A stretch of DNA of 64,000 nt from Chitinophagaceae bacterium (GTDB lineage: Bacteria > Bacteroidota > Bacteroidia > Chitinophagales > UBA10324), in assembly GCA_016704325.1 (NCBI GenBank), contig JADJAG010000010.1, positions 62,001 to 126,000 of the forward strand. The letters are read 5' to 3'. The position numbers and the translations under genes are program-made. This document shows positions 36,585 through 46,742 of the stretch, in pieces. Every line of letters begins with the position of its first letter. Positions within the stretch are counted from its first letter, which is position 1. Under the pieces are notes generated by a model that worked only from the letters and a program-made list of their open reading frames with translations, was not told where the DNA came from and did not search any database.

Positions 36585-36790
36585 CTTTTGGGCAGGAAGC
36601 AGGAACCAGGAACCAGGAAGCAGGAACCAAGATGCAAGACGTAGGACTTAAGACTTAGGACGTATAGGGCCCAGTGAAGCAAGAAATTACTTAAGGCTAA
36701 TTACATCGGCTTTGCCGCAACCATTCAACCATTCAGCAATTAAACCATTTAATCATTCAACCATTTAACAATTTAGCAATTCAACCATTC
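36585..36790. repeat. Word arrays between trhO and sucA
   Basis: From 36593 the words GGAAGCA and GGAACCA alternate several times, then GACTTAAGACTTAGGACG. From 36704 the CGGCTTTGCCGCAACC hairpin is followed by about nine variants of CAACCATTT up to the sucA start. These arrays make up almost the whole spacer; no promoter is obvious. Confidence 0.7.
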
Positions 36791-36798
36791 CCCCTCCC

Positions 36799-39603
36799 AT
36801 GCCCACCTTCTCCTACATCTCCAACGCCGATCCCTCCTACATCGAAGGTCTTTACCAGGATTTCAAAAAAGATCCTTCCTCCGTAGATGTGGAATGGAAA
36901 AAATTCTTCGAAGGGTTTGACTTTGCCGTAATCAATTCTTCTGCTAACGGAAACATGCCTGTTGCTGAAACAAAAGTTGCAGCAGACACGGAACCTGTCA
37001 TAGCCACCGAATTGCCACAGGCTGTTGAACAAATAGCTGCACTTGCATCTTCTGCTATAGCCGGGGAATTTGCCGTATACCAACTCATTCAGGCCTACCG
37101 TGAAAAAGCACACCTGGTGAGCAATACAAATCCCATCCGGCAGCGCAAAGACCGTCATGCAAATCTCGATCTTGAATTTTTTGGACTTGGTAAAGAGAAC
37201 CTGCTGCAGGAATACTATGCCGGCAAGTTCATCGGCTTGGGGAAATCTACCCTTCAAAATATTATTGACCGGCTCAAGAGGATCTATTGCAGTTCCATTG
37301 GTATTGAATACACTTATATCGTGCAACAGGAAGAATTGAACTGGTTGCAGGAACAGTTTGAAAAAGGTTACGGCAACCTCACATTCAAACTGGAACAGAA
37401 AAAAAGAATACTCGAAAAACTGAATGATGCGGTAGTGTTTGAAAAATTCCTGGGTACCAAATACGTAGGGCAGAAAAGATTTTCATTGGAAGGCGGGGAG
37501 ACCACGATTGCCGCACTCGATGCCATCATCAATAAGGCTGCTGCTTCAGGTGTACATGAAATAACCATGGGCATGGCACACCGTGGCCGCCTCAATGTGC
37601 TGGCGAATATCATGGGGAAAACCTATGAAAATATCTTTAATGAGTTTGAGGGCAATGTGAGCCCTGACTCCACCATGGGTGATGGAGATGTGAAGTATCA
37701 CTTAGGTTACTCATCAGAAGTTGAAACGGTGACCGGAAAGAAAATTTATTTGAAGCTGTCACCCAACCCTTCGCACCTCGAAGCAGTGAATCCCGTGGTA
37801 AGCGGATTTACCCGTGCAAAGGCGGATACGTTGTATGGAGGCGAGTATGATTCCATCATGCCGGTAATCATACATGGTGATGCGGCCGTGGCCGGACAGG
37901 GTGTAGTATATGAATGTCTTCAGATGTCGTTGCTCAATGGATACTCAACAGGAGGCTCCCTGCATTTTGTGATCAATAACCAAATAGGTTTCACCACTGA
38001 CTTTGATGATGCGCGCACTTCAAATTATTGTACCAGCTATGCGTCAACTGTGCTTGCTCCGGTAATGCATGTGAATGGTGATGATCCGGAAGCAGTGGTT
38101 TTTGCAGTGGAGCTCGCCGTAGAATACCGGCAAAAATTCAACAAGGATATTTTTGTAGATATGGTCTGTTACCGCCGCTATGGGCACAATGAAGGGGATG
38201 ATCCCAAGTTTACACAACCACGGATGTATGAGGTAATTGCCAAACATCCCAACCCGCGCGAAGTGTACTCGAAGCTATTGATGGATCGCGGAGATATTGA
38301 CGCGCAACTGGCAAAGGAGATGGATAAAAGTTTCTGGAAACAGTTGCAGGACAGGCTTGACTTCGTGAAACAAAATCCATTGCCCTATACTTACCAGGAA
38401 CCGGAACTGGCCTGGAAAAAATTGCGCAAATCAACACCGGAAGATTTTGAAAACTCTCCGGCAACCGGTGTGGATGCCGCTACGATCTCGTTGATTGCTG
38501 ATAAGATCACACAAATTCCGGAAGGATTTGTGCCGCTGAAAAAGATTGAACAGATCCTGCAGCGCGGAAAAGATGCTTTTGAGAAAGAGCATAAGATTGA
38601 CTGGGCCTGGGGCGAATTACTGGCCTATGCTTCCCTCTTGCTGGAAGGCCATGATGTGCGTTTGAGCGGACAGGATACAGTGCGTGGCACGTTTTCTCAC
38701 CGGCATGCCATTATATATGATGAATCCAACAACAATGGGTATAACCGTTTGAGTGCACTGCGCGAAGCACAGGGAAAGTTTATGGTTTACAATTCGTTGT
38801 TGTCGGAGTTCGCTGTACTGGGATTTGAGTTTGGTTATTCGCTGGCCAATCCGCAAACGCTTACCATCTGGGAAGCGCAGTTCGGTGATTTCAGCAATGG
38901 TGCACAAACCATCATCGATCAGTTTCTTATTTCTTCCGAAAGTAAGTGGCAGCGCATGAGTGGCCTTACACTTTTACTACCGCATGGTTATGAAGGACAG
39001 GGACCTGAACATTCCAGCGCGCGGCTGGAGCGTTTTCTGCAACAATCGGCGGAATACAATATGTCAGTAGTGAATGTGACTGCACCGGCAAACTTTTTTC
39101 ATTTGCTGCGCCGGCAATTGTATCGTCCTTTCCGCAAGCCGTTAATTGTGATGAGCCCGAAGAGCCTGTTCCGCCACCCTAAGTGTGTAAGCGACTGGAA
39201 TGAACTGACCACCGGAGGATTTCATGAGGTACTGGATGATGCAGGGGTGAAGGATGTTGCAAAGGTTAAAAGAGTGTTGCTTTGTTCCGGCAAAATTTAT
39301 TACGACTTACTCGACCGTCGTGAAAAGGAAAAACGGGAAGATATCGCCATTGTGCGCATCGAACAGTTAGCACCACTTCCGCAAAAACAACTGGATGCCA
39401 TAGCTGCAAAATATAAGACGGCGCGTCTTATCTGGGTGCAGGAAGAACCATACAATATGGGTGCTTACAGTTTTCTGAAGATGAACTGGAAAAATATCGA
39501 ACTGTTTGGCATCACCCGAAAAGCAAGCGCTTCACCTGCCACCGGATTTATGAAAGCACATGTGAAAGAGCAACTGGAGATTATTGATAAGGCTTTTGAG
39601 TAA
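36799..39603 (+). CDS. sucA: 2-oxoglutarate dehydrogenase E1 component
   Basis: 934-aa thiamine-diphosphate enzyme of the TCA cycle, essentially the same length as well-studied E1o proteins. N-terminal E2-binding motif: YIEGLYQDFKKDPSSVDVEW. Active-site segments include GMAHRGRLNVLANIMGK, LSPNPSHLEAVNPVV, HGDAAVAGQGVVYE (cofactor loop), INNQIGFTT and CYRRYGHNEGDDP. The C-terminal transketolase-like part has LPHGYEGQGPEHSSARLERFLQ. E2 (sucB) is not in the window downstream. The ATG at 36799 gives the expected N-terminus. Confidence 0.97.
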   Translation: MPTFSYISNADPSYIEGLYQDFKKDPSSVDVEWKKFFEGFDFAVINSSANGNMPVAETKVAADTEPVIATELPQAVEQIAALASSAIAGEFAVYQLIQAYREKAHLVSNTNPIRQRKDRHANLDLEFFGLGKENLLQEYYAGKFIGLGKSTLQNIIDRLKRIYCSSIGIEYTYIVQQEELNWLQEQFEKGYGNLTFKLEQKKRILEKLNDAVVFEKFLGTKYVGQKRFSLEGGETTIAALDAIINKAAASGVHEITMGMAHRGRLNVLANIMGKTYENIFNEFEGNVSPDSTMGDGDVKYHLGYSSEVETVTGKKIYLKLSPNPSHLEAVNPVVSGFTRAKADTLYGGEYDSIMPVIIHGDAAVAGQGVVYECLQMSLLNGYSTGGSLHFVINNQIGFTTDFDDARTSNYCTSYASTVLAPVMHVNGDDPEAVVFAVELAVEYRQKFNKDIFVDMVCYRRYGHNEGDDPKFTQPRMYEVIAKHPNPREVYSKLLMDRGDIDAQLAKEMDKSFWKQLQDRLDFVKQNPLPYTYQEPELAWKKLRKSTPEDFENSPATGVDAATISLIADKITQIPEGFVPLKKIEQILQRGKDAFEKEHKIDWAWGELLAYASLLLEGHDVRLSGQDTVRGTFSHRHAIIYDESNNNGYNRLSALREAQGKFMVYNSLLSEFAVLGFEFGYSLANPQTLTIWEAQFGDFSNGAQTIIDQFLISSESKWQRMSGLTLLLPHGYEGQGPEHSSARLERFLQQSAEYNMSVVNVTAPANFFHLLRRQLYRPFRKPLIVMSPKSLFRHPKCVSDWNELTTGGFHEVLDDAGVKDVAKVKRVLLCSGKIYYDLLDRREKEKREDIAIVRIEQLAPLPQKQLDAIAAKYKTARLIWVQEEPYNMGAYSFLKMNWKNIELFGITRKASASPATGFMKAHVKEQLEIIDKAFE

Positions 39604-39626
39604 ACGTCCTTACATTTCACGCAGCA

Positions 39627-39793
39627 ACCTCAGATATGTTAATGTCGAAACAATTGATGAATGCAAAACCAAACCCTTTCAAATGTTGACCCGGGCTATA
39701 TTTTTTATTACATTACTGTGCAAATTAGGGGGGAATATTAAAGGAGTCGAAAACGGTTATACAAATTATCAGATTGATGTTTACGAACTCTAG
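39627..39793 (+). pseudogene. 3' remnant of the 1007-aa propeller gene (degraded duplicate)
   Basis: Encodes NVETIDECKT and later GNIKGVENGYTNYQIDVYEL to a stop. This matches the last 50 codons of the intact gene at 42149-45172 (NEETIDECRT ... GNIKGYESGEINYQIDVYEP). The middle is readable only after a frameshift, as PGYIFYYITVQIRG. It marks the left edge of the degraded copy of the duplicated block and sits just before the 514-aa propeller gene, as the intact one does. Confidence 0.8.
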
Positions 39794-39803
39794 CCAAAAT
39801 GAA

Positions 39804-41348
39804 ATGAAAAAATTATTCAAGACGATTCAATTTCTTTTTGTAAGTGCCTTTGTTTGTGGTCAGCCTGTCCTGCAATGGGAGAACCGTTTTGATTTTGAGG
39901 GTGGTTATGATAGTCCCCGGGTAATGAAGGTTGACCAAAACAATAACATCTACATTACTGGCTTTTCAAGCATTGATACGTTTAAGCTTGATATTTTGAC
40001 ACTCAAAATTAATTCAGATGGAATTACTGACTGGCACAATATTATCAGGAATGATTACGATGATGTGCCTTCAGGTCTGGCTATAGACAGTGAAGGAAAT
40101 TGCTATTTAGCAGGCGGATTAGGAGATATATTCTTGGATGAAGCATCCGTTACATTAAGATACAATACAGATGGCGCTCAGGCCTGGATTGACACACAGG
40201 GAAACAGCCTGGAATGTATTGCTATTGATCAGGATAACAATATTTATTCTGTTTTTGATGGATCCCAAATTTATATTGTTAAGTATGATCCTGAGGGGAA
40301 TATTTTGTTGGAATTTACAAATGATACGAGTTACTCCGGTCATAAACTCGATACAAGATTGTTCGCAATAGTTGATTCAAATTTATATATTTCTGGTACT
40401 TATCATGAGACTGGTAATGATAGCAAAGCCTTTTTTAAAAAAATTTCCAATCAGGGAAATGTATTAGTGGATGTTAAGTTCAATTCTGCTTCAGATGATA
40501 TTGATACCCGCTTTATGCAGGTGGATGCATTAGGAAATGTTTATCTGCTTGGATGGATTGGTTTTTATGATGGTATGTTTCTGGTCAAGTTTGACAATTC
40601 CGGAAATGTGGTTTGGGATAAAATTATCTTAGATGTATCTGGTCTTCCTTATGATTTGACATTAGATGCTGACCAAAACCCTGTTATATGTGGTAAGGTG
40701 TATGAAGTGAATGAAATAACGGAGTATATTATAAAAAAATATGATCAGGAAGGAAATGAAGTTTGGACAGATTATCCGGGAAAAGCTGGTTCTTACTTTC
40801 AAGAGGTAGCGCATTTGGTTTCTGACGCCTCTGGGAATATTTATTTTGCAGCATCAACCTGGCCGGTTTATATTACTGAAACTGCGTTTCTTATGGTCAA
40901 ATATGATAAATTTGGGAACAAACTCTGGGAGTATAAGGAGGATAGCATTTTATATGATCAAAATGATTACATAGCAGAGCTGGCTCTGGATTTTGAAAAC
41001 AACATTATTATGGCTCTGCAAAGCAGAGACAGTACCGGCCAAAAGGATGTTTTAACCCTCAAGTTTTCTGACCTTACTGGCATTGAGATTCCAGAAAAAA
41101 TAAATGCTGTCTTAACCATTTCTCCAAATCCCTTCCATTCAACTGCCACCGTAAGTTATTCAACTGCACCATTGATATATCAGGAAAGCACTATTACGCT
41201 GTTTGATCTGTTCGGAAGGGAAGTAAGTACTGCTTCCTTTCATAACAATTATCAACTCGATCGCACCGGTATTCCCAATGGCATGTATTTACTGAAAGTA
41301 GTTACTAGCGACGGAATTAATTCAACTGATAAAGTCATCATCTATTAA
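39804..41348 (+). CDS. Secreted SBBP-type propeller protein with T9SS sorting domain (copy A)
   Basis: 514 aa from the Met at 39804 (MKKLFKTIQFLF). The open frame begins 10 codons earlier, inside the remnant of the upstream gene. Signal peptide to about FVCGQP. The body consists of repeats such as DQNNNIYITGFS, DALGNVYLLGWIG and DASGNIYFAASTW alternating with VKYDKFGNKLWEY-type strands, the SBBP beta-propeller pattern. The last 75 residues are a T9SS sorting domain (ISPNPFHST...PNGMYLLKV...KVIIY). Ten bases separate it from the mini sorting-domain gene. Copy B lies at 45185. Confidence 0.92.
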   Translation: MKKLFKTIQFLFVSAFVCGQPVLQWENRFDFEGGYDSPRVMKVDQNNNIYITGFSSIDTFKLDILTLKINSDGITDWHNIIRNDYDDVPSGLAIDSEGNCYLAGGLGDIFLDEASVTLRYNTDGAQAWIDTQGNSLECIAIDQDNNIYSVFDGSQIYIVKYDPEGNILLEFTNDTSYSGHKLDTRLFAIVDSNLYISGTYHETGNDSKAFFKKISNQGNVLVDVKFNSASDDIDTRFMQVDALGNVYLLGWIGFYDGMFLVKFDNSGNVVWDKIILDVSGLPYDLTLDADQNPVICGKVYEVNEITEYIIKKYDQEGNEVWTDYPGKAGSYFQEVAHLVSDASGNIYFAASTWPVYITETAFLMVKYDKFGNKLWEYKEDSILYDQNDYIAELALDFENNIIMALQSRDSTGQKDVLTLKFSDLTGIEIPEKINAVLTISPNPFHSTATVSYSTAPLIYQESTITLFDLFGREVSTASFHNNYQLDRTGIPNGMYLLKVVTSDGINSTDKVIIY

Positions 41349-41358
41349 ATACAAAAGT

Positions 41359-41853
41359 ATGAAAGCTATTTTCATCTCTATTGCACTCTCTATTGTTTAC
41401 TCGGTTTCATTATGCCAGCCTTTATCAGCACTCAGAAGCCCTATAGGAATAAAACCGGTAGTAGGTGAAATGGTAACCTTCTCCAATGCCGGTAACCTGG
41501 AGGAGCGAACCCATAAGCTATTGAAATATACAACCCCGGACGGCGGCCAAGGTACTTTTCTAAAGTATGCAGCTCCCGATCAAAGCCCCTCAGCTACAGT
41601 TGAAAAAGCCTTTTCCACTTTAAAGATTGTACCCAATCCCAACAACGGGCATTTTACCATTTCCATTTCAAATGCAGGCATTGCTTCAGGCCACCTTTTT
41701 GTTTATGACATGCTCGGAGTAATGGTAATGAGTACTCCTCTTAATAATTCAAAAAGTACGGTAATCAATCTTACCGAATATCCTTCAGGTGTCTATTTTA
41801 TAAAGTGTATTTCAGGAGATCAGGTGCTGAATCAAAGAATGGTGAAGCAATAG
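41359..41853 (+). CDS. Mini T9SS cargo protein: signal peptide plus sorting domain (copy A)
   Basis: 164 aa. Signal peptide (MKAIFISIALSIVYSVSLCQ), about 65 residues without a recognisable fold (SPIGIKPVVGEMVTFSN, LLKYTTPDGGQGTFLKY), then a complete type A sorting domain (IVPNPNNGHFTI, YDMLGVMVMST, YPSGVYFIKC). It is unusual for a cargo to consist almost only of the sorting domain. It follows the 514-aa propeller gene after 10 bases and is presumably its operon partner. Copy B at 46743 is over 90% identical by eye. Confidence 0.9.
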   Translation: MKAIFISIALSIVYSVSLCQPLSALRSPIGIKPVVGEMVTFSNAGNLEERTHKLLKYTTPDGGQGTFLKYAAPDQSPSATVEKAFSTLKIVPNPNNGHFTISISNAGIASGHLFVYDMLGVMVMSTPLNNSKSTVINLTEYPSGVYFIKCISGDQVLNQRMVKQ

Positions 41854-41904
41854 CACATCCATTTACGGCAGATGAGCTGTATGCTGAATGGAGTTGAACT
41901 GCGA

Positions 41905-42014
41905 TTACATTTCAAGCAGGCGTTTCACTTCATCAGCCCAACCCCAAGGCATGGACTCAGCCCAGTTGGTAGTTACGCTGGCATTCTGTAACCGGGTTCT
42001 ATCGAACATCATCG
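41905..42014 (-). pseudogene. 3' remnant of the D-amino-acid oxidase-like gene (degraded duplicate)
   Basis: The minus strand reads WGWADEVKRLLEM and a stop at 41905, against WGCADEVKSLLEI in the intact gene at 47289-48230. After an internal deletion of about 100 bases, another frame reads RLQNASVTTNWAE, against RLQEAGVISTWAG. This marks the right edge of the degraded copy of the duplicated block. Confidence 0.8.
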
Positions 42015-42148
42015 TTTCGGGTTATCGTGTATCGGAGCAATAATTGGTGGGGCGATACAATACCGAATCAGAAAAGGTTTTTAAAATTGAATTATATATT
42101 TCGACATATAAAATTTTATGATTAGCTTTCAATCCTAAAGCATATCGT

Positions 42149-45100
42149 ATGCATATCCACTCTGCCATATTTTCGAAACATAATTATACGATCACTTGCT
42201 GTATGCTCATTCTTTCAATAATCTATCATGAGGCCCATTGCCAGGTGAGTGAGGAATGGGTAGCCACACATATCACCGGAACAAACCTTGTTGATGCACA
42301 GGTAATAGCCGATCCTTCGGGAAATGTGTTTATCGCCGGAACCATATTGGATACGTTGGGCAGTACCGATTGGTTGGTTGTGAAGTATGACTTAAATGGA
42401 GATTTACAATGGGCCAGAACTTACGGTGGAAGCACAAATGGCTCAGATTATGTGAATGCAATTGCATTGGACGAAGAGGGCTATTTGTATGTGTGCGGAT
42501 CAACAGCAACAAGCAGTGGCGATGATTATTTTCTGAGGAAGTATGATCAGGAAGGAGATGGAGTATGGTCAAAAAGCCAAAATGGAACGGCTGGTGGTCA
42601 TGATCACGTACTGGCAATTGTTACCGACGATGCCGGAAATGTCTATATAACCGGCGAAAGCGAAGGCAATAGCAGCGACTATGATGTACTCACTATTAAA
42701 TACAATTCATCGGGCACTAAATTATGGTCGGCCAGGTACAATGGTACCAGCAATCTCAAAGATACCGGAGTAAAAGTGAAGGTGGATGCATCAGGCAATG
42801 TGTATGTTGCCGGATATAAAACAGGAACCACTACCGGAAAAGATCTGATTGCCATAAAATACAATGCTGCCGGTAACCAGCAATGGGTAGCTTCTTATAA
42901 CAACAACTCGAATTTAAATGATGTTGCAGCTTCTATATCAATAGATACACTTAATAATGTTTATGTAACAGGTGAATCGTATAACACTGCCTCTAATTCA
43001 GATTTTGTTACCATAAAATATAATGGATCGGGAACGCAGCAATGGCTTTCCACATACGATGGTACCGGTTCCGGTAAAGACTATGGTAAGTCGGTGGCCA
43101 TTGATACAGATTTAAATGTTTATGTGAGCGGATCGAGTGAAGATACTTCCGGTAATTTTGATTTAGCTACCATCTGCTATACTTCCTCAGGATCCGTTGA
43201 CTGGATACAGCTTTACGATGGTCCTGCTTCCAATACAGACCTTTCCACCGACTTATTAATAGATGTAACGGGTGATGTATTGGTAACTGCAGGCAGCATA
43301 GGAAGTAGTTCCGATATGGATTATCTCACGTTGTGTTATGACAATGAAGGATCACTGAATTGGCTGCAGCGTTACGATGGGGCAGCAGATGATTTCGACC
43401 AAACCAGCAGTTTGTACATTGATGAGCTGGCCAACATCTACATTGTGGGTTCAGTTACCGATACCTCAGGTGATTATGAATATGTAACCATCAAATACAA
43501 TCAGTTGGAGAAGAGCGGCCAGGTGCTGGAAAGCAGGTATAGCATGCTGGCAGCCAGCATGATTGACGTATCGAAGGTGGATACCGTTAAAGACATAGTG
43601 AATGAATATGCCTTGCGGTGTGTGGACGGATACCACCATATTACCTTCGCTGAGTTATTCGCAATTGGCATTGATTCAGGTATAGATATCAAAGACAGGA
43701 TGAACCAAAAGATGGAGGAGCTGTATGATGTAATGATTGGAAGAGATCATGTTGGCAGGATATTGTCTTCTCTCCATTATCGTGGCATTGTTACATTGCC
43801 TCACATTGCACTTGGAGATTATAAAACGGTGGATTCGCTGGGCAATGCGGATGATGATCCCTATTTGGGTTACACTTTTACGCGTGAGGACTTTCCTATC
43901 GGATGTGTGAATTGCTCTACCGATACTATTGACAGGGCGGACAAAGGAATAGCACCGATGTGGATTCTTACTAAAAAGCCGCTTGTGGAGATCGTGTTTC
44001 AACCTCAGAATTTATATTTGAAACCAATTTTGAACTGCTTTGCTGTAACTGACTTTCAGCTAGAGATTCAATGTGAAGTATGCCCGTTAACTTCGACTTA
44101 TGATGGAGTTCCTGAGGGTGCTGGAAATGGAACAAATAATCATGAGATTGAAATACAAGTTGGACACAATGATATAGCCACGACTGAGGATATCTGTCTG
44201 ATGTTAGATGACAATAATGAATTTGATGATGCAGTTTCAACTAGCCCCATTTCAGATGGCAATTTAGGAAACTATGCGAAAATCACTAAAGTAGCGGGAA
44301 CCCCTTCATATGAATGGCTTTCAGACGGTTCAAAGAGCATGATTAGAAAGTTAAAATATTCAATCAGAGACGATTTTTATTATGGGGAAGCCAATGGGTT
44401 TATAGAAGGTGATGCTCTTACTTTATGCATCAGTTCAACTGAATTCAATAATTGGGGAGAGCATACGCTTAGATTTGGACTTGGTCAAGGAGGATTGTTT
44501 AAGATTGAAAGACCTCACACTAAACAACTTCCACTTTATTTTGGATTTCCTTATGCCCATAGTATTTGGTGGATAGGGGGACCTGATATGCGGATTTACT
44601 ATGGAACAATAGATCTTTCAGAGTATTGTTCAAGTGGAAGAAGAGAAATATTCGAGCAGTACGAGACTCGAGGCTGCTGGTTTTGTGATTATGCAGAAGA
44701 ATCTCTTGGTACAACTTATGTAACAGATTCCCTTGTTTCAACAGATTACCTCGCTATTACAAAGTATTGGCTGAACAATGCAATTACTATTGGCTTTAAT
44801 TCAAACAGCAACAGTCTGGCATCGGTTGTAAAACCTGATTTCTATGCTTCATCTGCATCTACCACCTGCTTTATAAATTCAACATGGGATTGGGTCACCT
44901 CACTTACCCTTAACCACGACACGGACTACGATTGGTATGAAGTAGAAAAAACATTTCCTGATAATAAGCAATACGAAGTTGGTGATGTATTACACGTGAG
45001 GGTTAGGGCAAAGTACATTAATGAAGAAACGATAGACGAATGCAGAACGGTGACGCTGGCAAACAGTGATCCGGATTATATTTTTACCTCTATCACTGTG

Positions 45101-45172
45101 CAAATTCGTGGGAACATAAAGGGATATGAGAGTGGAGAGATAAATTACCAAATAGATGTTTACGAACCCTAA
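42149..45172 (+). CDS. Secreted SBBP-type beta-propeller protein without sorting domain
   Basis: 1007 aa. Signal peptide of about 31 residues ending HCQ. Residues 45-460 carry some eight repeats of about 52 residues: DPSGNVFIAGT, DEEGYLYVCGST, DDAGNVYITGES, DASGNVYVAGYKTG, each followed by a D..TIKYN.SG...W...Y strand. The second half (residues 470-1007) has no recognised domain; it contains CEVCP, VRVRAKYINEETIDECRT and ends INYQIDVYEP. No T9SS sorting domain is visible, unlike both downstream genes. Only 12 bases precede the next gene, so the three genes probably form an operon. Export by another route, or complex formation with a sorted partner, are possibilities. Confidence 0.88.
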   Translation: MHIHSAIFSKHNYTITCCMLILSIIYHEAHCQVSEEWVATHITGTNLVDAQVIADPSGNVFIAGTILDTLGSTDWLVVKYDLNGDLQWARTYGGSTNGSDYVNAIALDEEGYLYVCGSTATSSGDDYFLRKYDQEGDGVWSKSQNGTAGGHDHVLAIVTDDAGNVYITGESEGNSSDYDVLTIKYNSSGTKLWSARYNGTSNLKDTGVKVKVDASGNVYVAGYKTGTTTGKDLIAIKYNAAGNQQWVASYNNNSNLNDVAASISIDTLNNVYVTGESYNTASNSDFVTIKYNGSGTQQWLSTYDGTGSGKDYGKSVAIDTDLNVYVSGSSEDTSGNFDLATICYTSSGSVDWIQLYDGPASNTDLSTDLLIDVTGDVLVTAGSIGSSSDMDYLTLCYDNEGSLNWLQRYDGAADDFDQTSSLYIDELANIYIVGSVTDTSGDYEYVTIKYNQLEKSGQVLESRYSMLAASMIDVSKVDTVKDIVNEYALRCVDGYHHITFAELFAIGIDSGIDIKDRMNQKMEELYDVMIGRDHVGRILSSLHYRGIVTLPHIALGDYKTVDSLGNADDDPYLGYTFTREDFPIGCVNCSTDTIDRADKGIAPMWILTKKPLVEIVFQPQNLYLKPILNCFAVTDFQLEIQCEVCPLTSTYDGVPEGAGNGTNNHEIEIQVGHNDIATTEDICLMLDDNNEFDDAVSTSPISDGNLGNYAKITKVAGTPSYEWLSDGSKSMIRKLKYSIRDDFYYGEANGFIEGDALTLCISSTEFNNWGEHTLRFGLGQGGLFKIERPHTKQLPLYFGFPYAHSIWWIGGPDMRIYYGTIDLSEYCSSGRREIFEQYETRGCWFCDYAEESLGTTYVTDSLVSTDYLAITKYWLNNAITIGFNSNSNSLASVVKPDFYASSASTTCFINSTWDWVTSLTLNHDTDYDWYEVEKTFPDNKQYEVGDVLHVRVRAKYINEETIDECRTVTLANSDPDYIFTSITVQIRGNIKGYESGEINYQIDVYEP

Positions 45173-45184
45173 AAATAATGTTAG

Positions 45185-46732
45185 ATGAAAAAAATTATTC
45201 AATCGATTCTATTTGTTTTAGTGATGCATTCTGTATTTGGGCAGCCAGTTCTGCAATGGAAGAATAATTTCGATTTTCAAAGTGGAATCGATATCCCTTA
45301 TAAAATGAAAGTAGCATATAACGGCGATATATATGTTACAGGTATTTCTAATGTTGATACTTTCGACAATGATATTTTAACCTTGAAAATTAATTCAGAT
45401 GGAACTACTGCATGGCACAATGTTATAAGGAATGATTATGGTGAGGAACCTAAAGGTCTTATATTGGATGACGAAGGTAATTGTTATGTTGGAGGATACC
45501 TTGGTAATATTTTTTTGGATGAATCATCATTTATTTTAAGGTACAATAACAATGGAAGTCAGGCATGGATTGATACGCAAGGGTACAGCTTACAGGATAT
45601 AGATATGGATTCAAATTATAATGTATATACGCTTTCTGGAGGGTTAAACATTGTCATAGTTAAGCATAGTTCCACTGGTGAGTTACTTTATGAATTCAAG
45701 AATGACACTAATTACATAGGTCATACCACTAACCCTATTTTGTATTTATTGGACAAGGATTTCAATATGTATGTAGGGGGTAATTATTCAGAGACAAGCA
45801 ATAATCCACAATTTTTTCTAAAGAAGTTCACTCCGTTGGGAAGTGTTTTGTTTGATATTAAGTATAATCCAACAAGTGATAAGGAGAATGTCAGATTTAT
45901 GAAAGTTGATGATGATGGAAATGTCTTTATGGCAGGTTGGATTGGAACATTCAAAGGAATTGTTATTGCAAAATTTAATAGTGTAGGTGATTTATTGTGG
46001 GATAATGTTATTATGGATGTTTCAGGTCTGCCATATGACTTAATATTGGATGCTGATCAGAATCCGATTCTCTGCGGAAAGGTTTATGAAGTGCATGAGA
46101 CAACAGAGTTTATTATCAAAAAATATGATCAGGATGGAAATGAAATGTGGGTGGATTATCCGGGTAAAACAAGTGCTTATTTTGATAAAATAGCTCACCT
46201 GGCATCCGACGCATCGGGCAATATTTATTTTGCCGGTTCAACATGGCCTGTTTATCTCGCTGAACCTGCGTTTCTTATGGTCAAGTATGATCAATCGGGA
46301 AACAAATTATGGGAGTATAAAGCAGACAGTATCTTATCCGGAACCGGAGACAATGTAACGGGCCTGGCGCTGGATGAAGACAATAGTATGATTGTAAGCA
46401 TTCGAGGTCCTGGTGTCAATGGTAAAAACGATGTTATCACTCATAAATATGCACAACTTACAGGAATTGATGCATCCATTTCAACAAGCACACTGTTAAA
46501 CATTTCTCCAAATCCCTTCCATTCAACTGCCACCGTAAGTTATTCAACTGCACCATTGATATATCAGGAAAGCACTATTACGCTGTTTGATCTGTTCGGA
46601 AGGGAAGTAAGTACTGCTTCCTTTCAAAACAATTATCAACTCGATCGCACCGGTATTCCCAATGGCATGTATTTACTGAAAGTAGTTACTAGCGACGGAA
46701 TTAATTCAACTGATAAAGTCATCATCTATTAA
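45185..46732 (+). CDS. Secreted SBBP-type propeller protein with T9SS sorting domain (copy B)
   Basis: 515 aa, full-length paralogue of the 514-aa protein at 39804 with the same signal peptide type (MKKIIQSILFVLVMHSVFGQ), the same propeller repeats (DDDGNVFMAGWIG, DASGNIYFAGSTW) and the same sorting domain. The propeller part is only moderately similar, but from about 46502 the DNA is almost identical to copy A. It starts 12 bases after the 1007-aa gene and ends 10 bases before the mini sorting-domain gene. Confidence 0.92.
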   Translation: MKKIIQSILFVLVMHSVFGQPVLQWKNNFDFQSGIDIPYKMKVAYNGDIYVTGISNVDTFDNDILTLKINSDGTTAWHNVIRNDYGEEPKGLILDDEGNCYVGGYLGNIFLDESSFILRYNNNGSQAWIDTQGYSLQDIDMDSNYNVYTLSGGLNIVIVKHSSTGELLYEFKNDTNYIGHTTNPILYLLDKDFNMYVGGNYSETSNNPQFFLKKFTPLGSVLFDIKYNPTSDKENVRFMKVDDDGNVFMAGWIGTFKGIVIAKFNSVGDLLWDNVIMDVSGLPYDLILDADQNPILCGKVYEVHETTEFIIKKYDQDGNEMWVDYPGKTSAYFDKIAHLASDASGNIYFAGSTWPVYLAEPAFLMVKYDQSGNKLWEYKADSILSGTGDNVTGLALDEDNSMIVSIRGPGVNGKNDVITHKYAQLTGIDASISTSTLLNISPNPFHSTATVSYSTAPLIYQESTITLFDLFGREVSTASFQNNYQLDRTGIPNGMYLLKVVTSDGINSTDKVIIY

Positions 46733-46742
46733 ATACAAAAGT

